From Ignavibacteria bacterium UBA7675 (GTDB taxonomy: Bacteria > Bacteroidota > Ignavibacteria > Kapaibacteriales > UB7675), in the NCBI GenBank assembly GCA_002483085.1, contig DLHF01000052.1, positions 62,001-126,000 of the forward strand: a stretch of 64,000 nt of DNA, in the 5' to 3' direction. Positions 61,305 to 64,000 of this stretch are shown in pieces. The notes below the pieces were generated by a model that saw nothing but the letters and a program-made list of their open reading frames with translations, did no database searches and had not been told where the DNA came from. Every line of letters starts with the position of its first letter. The first letter of the stretch is position 1. Made by a program: the position numbers and the translations under genes.

Positions 61305-62087
61305 ATGCAAATACGCACAGTACTTATCGACGACGAACCGGATGGATGCGACGCGCTGGAACTTATGCTTCGCAGCTATTGTCCGTCGGTAGAGGTTGTA
61401 GGTTCTACCACTTCGTTTGAGTCCGGCTTGGAACTGGTTGAGCGTATCTCGCCTGACTTACTTTTTCTGGATATAGAAATGCCCTATGGCAGTGGGTTCG
61501 ATCTGCTGGCTCGGTTTTCCGATCCGTCGTTCGAGACGATTTTTACCACTGCCTATGCACAGTATGCCTACCAGGCATTCCGCGTGCAAGCATTAGACTA
61601 TCTGCTAAAGCCGGTGCTGCCAGAGCCGCTTATAGAGTCGGTACAGCGCGCCGAAAAGCGGCTGTTGGAGCGCCGTACAATCGATGCAGAAAGCATTGAT
61701 TCGCTTGAGAATCTGCTGTCGGTGCTTGTTGATAAAAGTGTGCACTCTAACCGCATAGCGCTTCGCACTGCCGAGAGCATAGAGTTCATACAGGTAAAAG
61801 ATATTATCAGATGTGAAGCAGAAAAGAGCTACACAGTGTTTTTCCTGGTAGATGGACAGAAGCTCATGATCAGTAAAAACCTTGTTGAATTCGAGGAGAC
61901 GTTAGCGGCGTTCCACTTCCTGCGCGTGCACCACTCTCATCTTATTAATGTAGCGCACATCCGGCGCTATGTAAAAGGCAATGGGGGACGTTTGATTATG
62001 AGCGATGGTTCGGAAATTGTGCTGCCACGCCGCCGCAAGGACGAACTTATTCGCGCTATTACTAATGCACTTGCGGGCAAAGTGTAG
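61305..62087 (+). CDS. LytTR response regulator, copy 2
   Basis: A 260-residue paralogue of the regulator at 50863, with receiver Asp56 (LLFLDIEMPYGSGFDLL), YLLKPV, and the same LytTR end (FHFLRVHHSHLINVAHIRRY, LPRRRKDEL). I use the ATG at 61305 (MQIRTVLIDDEPDG). DNA-contact residues look conserved with copy 1, so both may bind the same sites. It is 40 bp after kinase copy 2 and converges on the third secreted gene. Confidence 0.93.
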   Translation: MQIRTVLIDDEPDGCDALELMLRSYCPSVEVVGSTTSFESGLELVERISPDLLFLDIEMPYGSGFDLLARFSDPSFETIFTTAYAQYAYQAFRVQALDYLLKPVLPEPLIESVQRAEKRLLERRTIDAESIDSLENLLSVLVDKSVHSNRIALRTAESIEFIQVKDIIRCEAEKSYTVFFLVDGQKLMISKNLVEFEETLAAFHFLRVHHSHLINVAHIRRYVKGNGGRLIMSDGSEIVLPRRRKDELIRAITNALAGKV

Positions 62088-62154
62088 GTGCCCGGAGAAT
62101 TTGTTCACTACGCACTGTCATGGGTTCTTATAGGGGGTGGTGTGCGAATGGCGT

Positions 62155-62275
62155 GCGAACACCACGCGGCGGTATTATCACAGGCTCGTCCGCGCACCAT
62201 GCTTACGGTAATATATGCGAGGACGTGTGCAGCGCGGTGCAGAGGCAAAGCGCGATGGCAAAGTCGAATGCCAAA
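62155..62275 (-). repeat. Dispersed A-module repeat (reverse)
   Basis: CACCACGCGGCGGT and GTGTGCAGCGCGGTGCAGAGG are the A ends, with ~50 nt between them ending in CGAGGACGT, the same end as the inner segment of the copy at 1839. Confidence 0.6.
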
Positions 62276-62310
62276 AAAGCTCCTTGCTTGCAGAGTGACA
62301 GGTGATGTGC

Positions 62311-62347
62311 AAAAAGCCACAGGCCACGTGGCATACCACGCGGCCTG
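62311..62347 (-). terminator. Terminator of secreted gene 3
   Basis: CAGGCCACGTGG / CCACGCGGCCTG (one G-U), 4-nt loop, followed on minus by TGGCTTTTT. Confidence 0.72.
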
Positions 62348-62376
62348 TATTGGGGAGCGGTCGGTCTGTCGGCCTG

Positions 62377-64000
62377 TTATTTTACCACTGTGAGCGGCAC
62401 AGTGATAATATCGCCACCGGCACTGATCTGTACAAAGTACATACCGGATGGCAACTCCGTAGTAGATATGGTTGTGCTTTGTGCGCCGATAGACAGTTGC
62501 GGGGCTTGGATGTTGGCAACAATATCGCCAAGGTTGTTAAAGACAAGGATGCGAACATCGGCATCTTGGCGCAGTGTATAATGGATTGTTGTTTCGTCGA
62601 TTGCAGGATTGGGTACGACATAGGCTTTGGAATCTATGCTCTCAAACGGCCTGTTCGCGCCCATTTTACCACCAGTGATACCGCACTCTACATTCACCCA
62701 GCGCGTACACACTACTGTGCTGCCATTGCGGAAGGTAATGCGGAGAGTTGTCGAGCCAGTGGTGAGGCATACTAGGACATTAAATGTGCCATCTGGATTG
62801 GGTGCTATGCTGGGTGTCAACGAAACCCACCCACCGAGGTATGGATTGTATTCATCAACTGTGAAGTTGTCGATTCCCGGGCATCCGGAGTTGGATCCGT
62901 CGATAGTACCGAGAATGCGGTAGCAGCACGTGCCGGTTAGCTCTTTGTATGCGTGCAAGCTCTTTACCTTCGAGCAGCAGTCCTCTTCGCATTTCAGCGT
63001 GAATTCTTTGATACACACAACTTTGCTGCCGTTTTTGAACAGCAGGCGAACTTTTTTGCTCGTATTGGGTGTCGTACACAGAGCAGGCGACTGAATGATA
63101 AGGCCTGACCCAGCGCCAACCGCGAACACTCCAGCCGTTGTCCATCCGCTGCCGAGAGACTGCAGCTCAACCGATGTAATACAGGGATGCGGCATAGCGA
63201 GCATCACGTTGATTCTAAAGCAGCACTGCATCGGAATCGAATTTGGTGCAGATATCTGCGACAGCACAGCGTTGAGCACCTGATCGCAACATTCATCTGC
63301 ACACGATACAACCGAGGTCATGTTGGCGCCGCAGGCTGTTACTTCGGTTCCATTGATGCTTCCTATTACTTGGAAGGACACAGTAAAGTCGACAGTACCT
63401 TGGGGCAAGCAGATCGTGCCGATAGAAGTTGTCGTACCTGTCTCGTACACATCACCGCCATTGGTGTCGCCTTTCGTGATGTATGTTAGGCTTCCTACTG
63501 TACGGGTTGAATAACCGGCAGCGGGAGTAAACGAACTTCCCGGCGGCATCGGCGGCAGTTGGATTTTGATACCGCGTGCGCGCACATCACAACTGTAGTC
63601 GTTGGGGTATGGGCCATCATCGTTGTGTACGACAATATCCCAGCAGCATGATCCGGGACCTGCCGCTGCCGGATCCAGTGATATTTTGAAGTTGGACGGG
63701 GTTGCGAAGTCGCATTCGCAGTCGCACTGGAGTCTTTGGGCAGAGTGGCAGATCAACGCACCGTTGCCATCGTACAACTGGAAGAGCACCAGCCCGCTGG
63801 TAAACCTATCGGTACAGAATTCAAACGGTACGCCGGGATCAAACGGCCCTGAAATAGTTTGGACACCCGCCGGTGTGGTCACTTTTATACTGGTAGCTAA
63901 GTTGCAGTAGCCCACGTTTCCGTCCAGAAGTGTGATATCGTAGCAGCACTTAGTGGGGTCGGACGATACTTTTTTCTCTACCTTGATACCGGGCGGGCAC
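62377..64000 (-). CDS. Secreted Cys-rich T9SS protein, paralogue 3 (N-terminus beyond window)
   Basis: The frame stays open to the right edge, giving about 540 C-terminal residues; signal peptide and jelly-roll domain are off the window. It holds the same Cys-rich units (TKCCYDITL, GSCCWDIVV, MQCCFRINV, GTCCYRILG) and a T9SS sorting domain (SGMYFVQISAGGDIITVPLT). It is more diverged than paralogues 1 and 2 are from each other, including in the sorting domain. It converges with LytTR copy 2, just as paralogue 1 does with copy 1. Confidence 0.9.
   Translation of the reverse strand, partial: CPPGIKVEKKVSSDPTKCCYDITLLDGNVGYCNLATSIKVTTPAGVQTISGPFDPGVPFEFCTDRFTSGLVLFQLYDGNGALICHSAQRLQCDCECDFATPSNFKISLDPAAAGPGSCCWDIVVHNDDGPYPNDYSCDVRARGIKIQLPPMPPGSSFTPAAGYSTRTVGSLTYITKGDTNGGDVYETGTTTSIGTICLPQGTVDFTVSFQVIGSINGTEVTACGANMTSVVSCADECCDQVLNAVLSQISAPNSIPMQCCFRINVMLAMPHPCITSVELQSLGSGWTTAGVFAVGAGSGLIIQSPALCTTPNTSKKVRLLFKNGSKVVCIKEFTLKCEEDCCSKVKSLHAYKELTGTCCYRILGTIDGSNSGCPGIDNFTVDEYNPYLGGWVSLTPSIAPNPDGTFNVLVCLTTGSTTLRITFRNGSTVVCTRWVNVECGITGGKMGANRPFESIDSKAYVVPNPAIDETTIHYTLRQDADVRILVFNNLGDIVANIQAPQLSIGAQSTTISTTELPSGMYFVQISAGGDIITVPLTVVK

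Overview
The window looks like a chromosomal segment of a Gram-negative, respiring member of the Bacteroidota/Chlorobiota side of the FCB group, possibly a Kapabacteria-like lineage. The evidence is type IX secretion (T9SS) C-terminal sorting domains on large secreted proteins, a DUF5683 protein, PorT-like outer-membrane barrels, LytTR/propeller two-component systems and single-chain GcvP. There is no rRNA or tRNA gene to settle the taxonomy. Most genes are ordinary single-copy chromosomal genes. The intergenic spaces are unusually repeat-rich.

Layout. 1-11.2 kb is a kynurenine (tryptophan) catabolism cluster: kynurenine 3-monooxygenase (cut by the left edge), kynureninase, ACMS decarboxylase, 3-hydroxyanthranilate dioxygenase, an atypical SDR, 2-aminomuconate-semialdehyde dehydrogenase and a class V aminotransferase, mixed with two outer-membrane barrels and a lipoprotein. 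11.2-13.8 kb has a REP-associated (Y1) transposase beside perfect palindromes and a peptide-binding lipoprotein. 14-21.8 kb is a light-sensing operon: a histidine kinase with about eleven PAS domains, a bacteriophytochrome that ends without a kinase ATPase domain, and a heme oxygenase to make its bilin. 21.9-24.2 kb is oxyR diverging from ahpC-ahpD with an OxyR-type operator between them. 24.5-36.4 kb has an Ig-domain secreted protein, an EtfD-like membrane iron-sulfur oxidoreductase, DUF5683, RidA, a two-spacer orphan CRISPR of type I-E geometry, a ROK kinase, a KefB-like antiporter, an FtsB-like protein and two FapA-like proteins. 37-47.3 kb carries gcvP, an Lgt-family protein, a lipoprotein/outer-membrane pair, a multi-cluster radical SAM enzyme (COG1964/MJ0619-like), two small membrane proteins and a helical-repeat protein.

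47.6-64 kb is the most striking part. Two paralogous sets of (propeller sensor kinase, then LytTR response regulator) converge on secreted, cysteine-rich T9SS proteins, with a third such protein between the sets. The copies are mosaics: kinase and sorting-domain DNA contains blocks that are identical over 150-170 bp, while sensor and ectodomain parts have diverged. Two of the secreted genes share a promoter region with a perfect 14-bp palindrome, and all three share a terminator hairpin. This reads as a locally duplicated surface-protein locus with its own regulators. The regulatory link is inferred from position only.

Across the window a family of non-coding intergenic repeats occurs about a dozen times in both orientations. 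It has two modules, called A and B here. Separate REP-like palindromes occur at 5024, 11839 and 24313.
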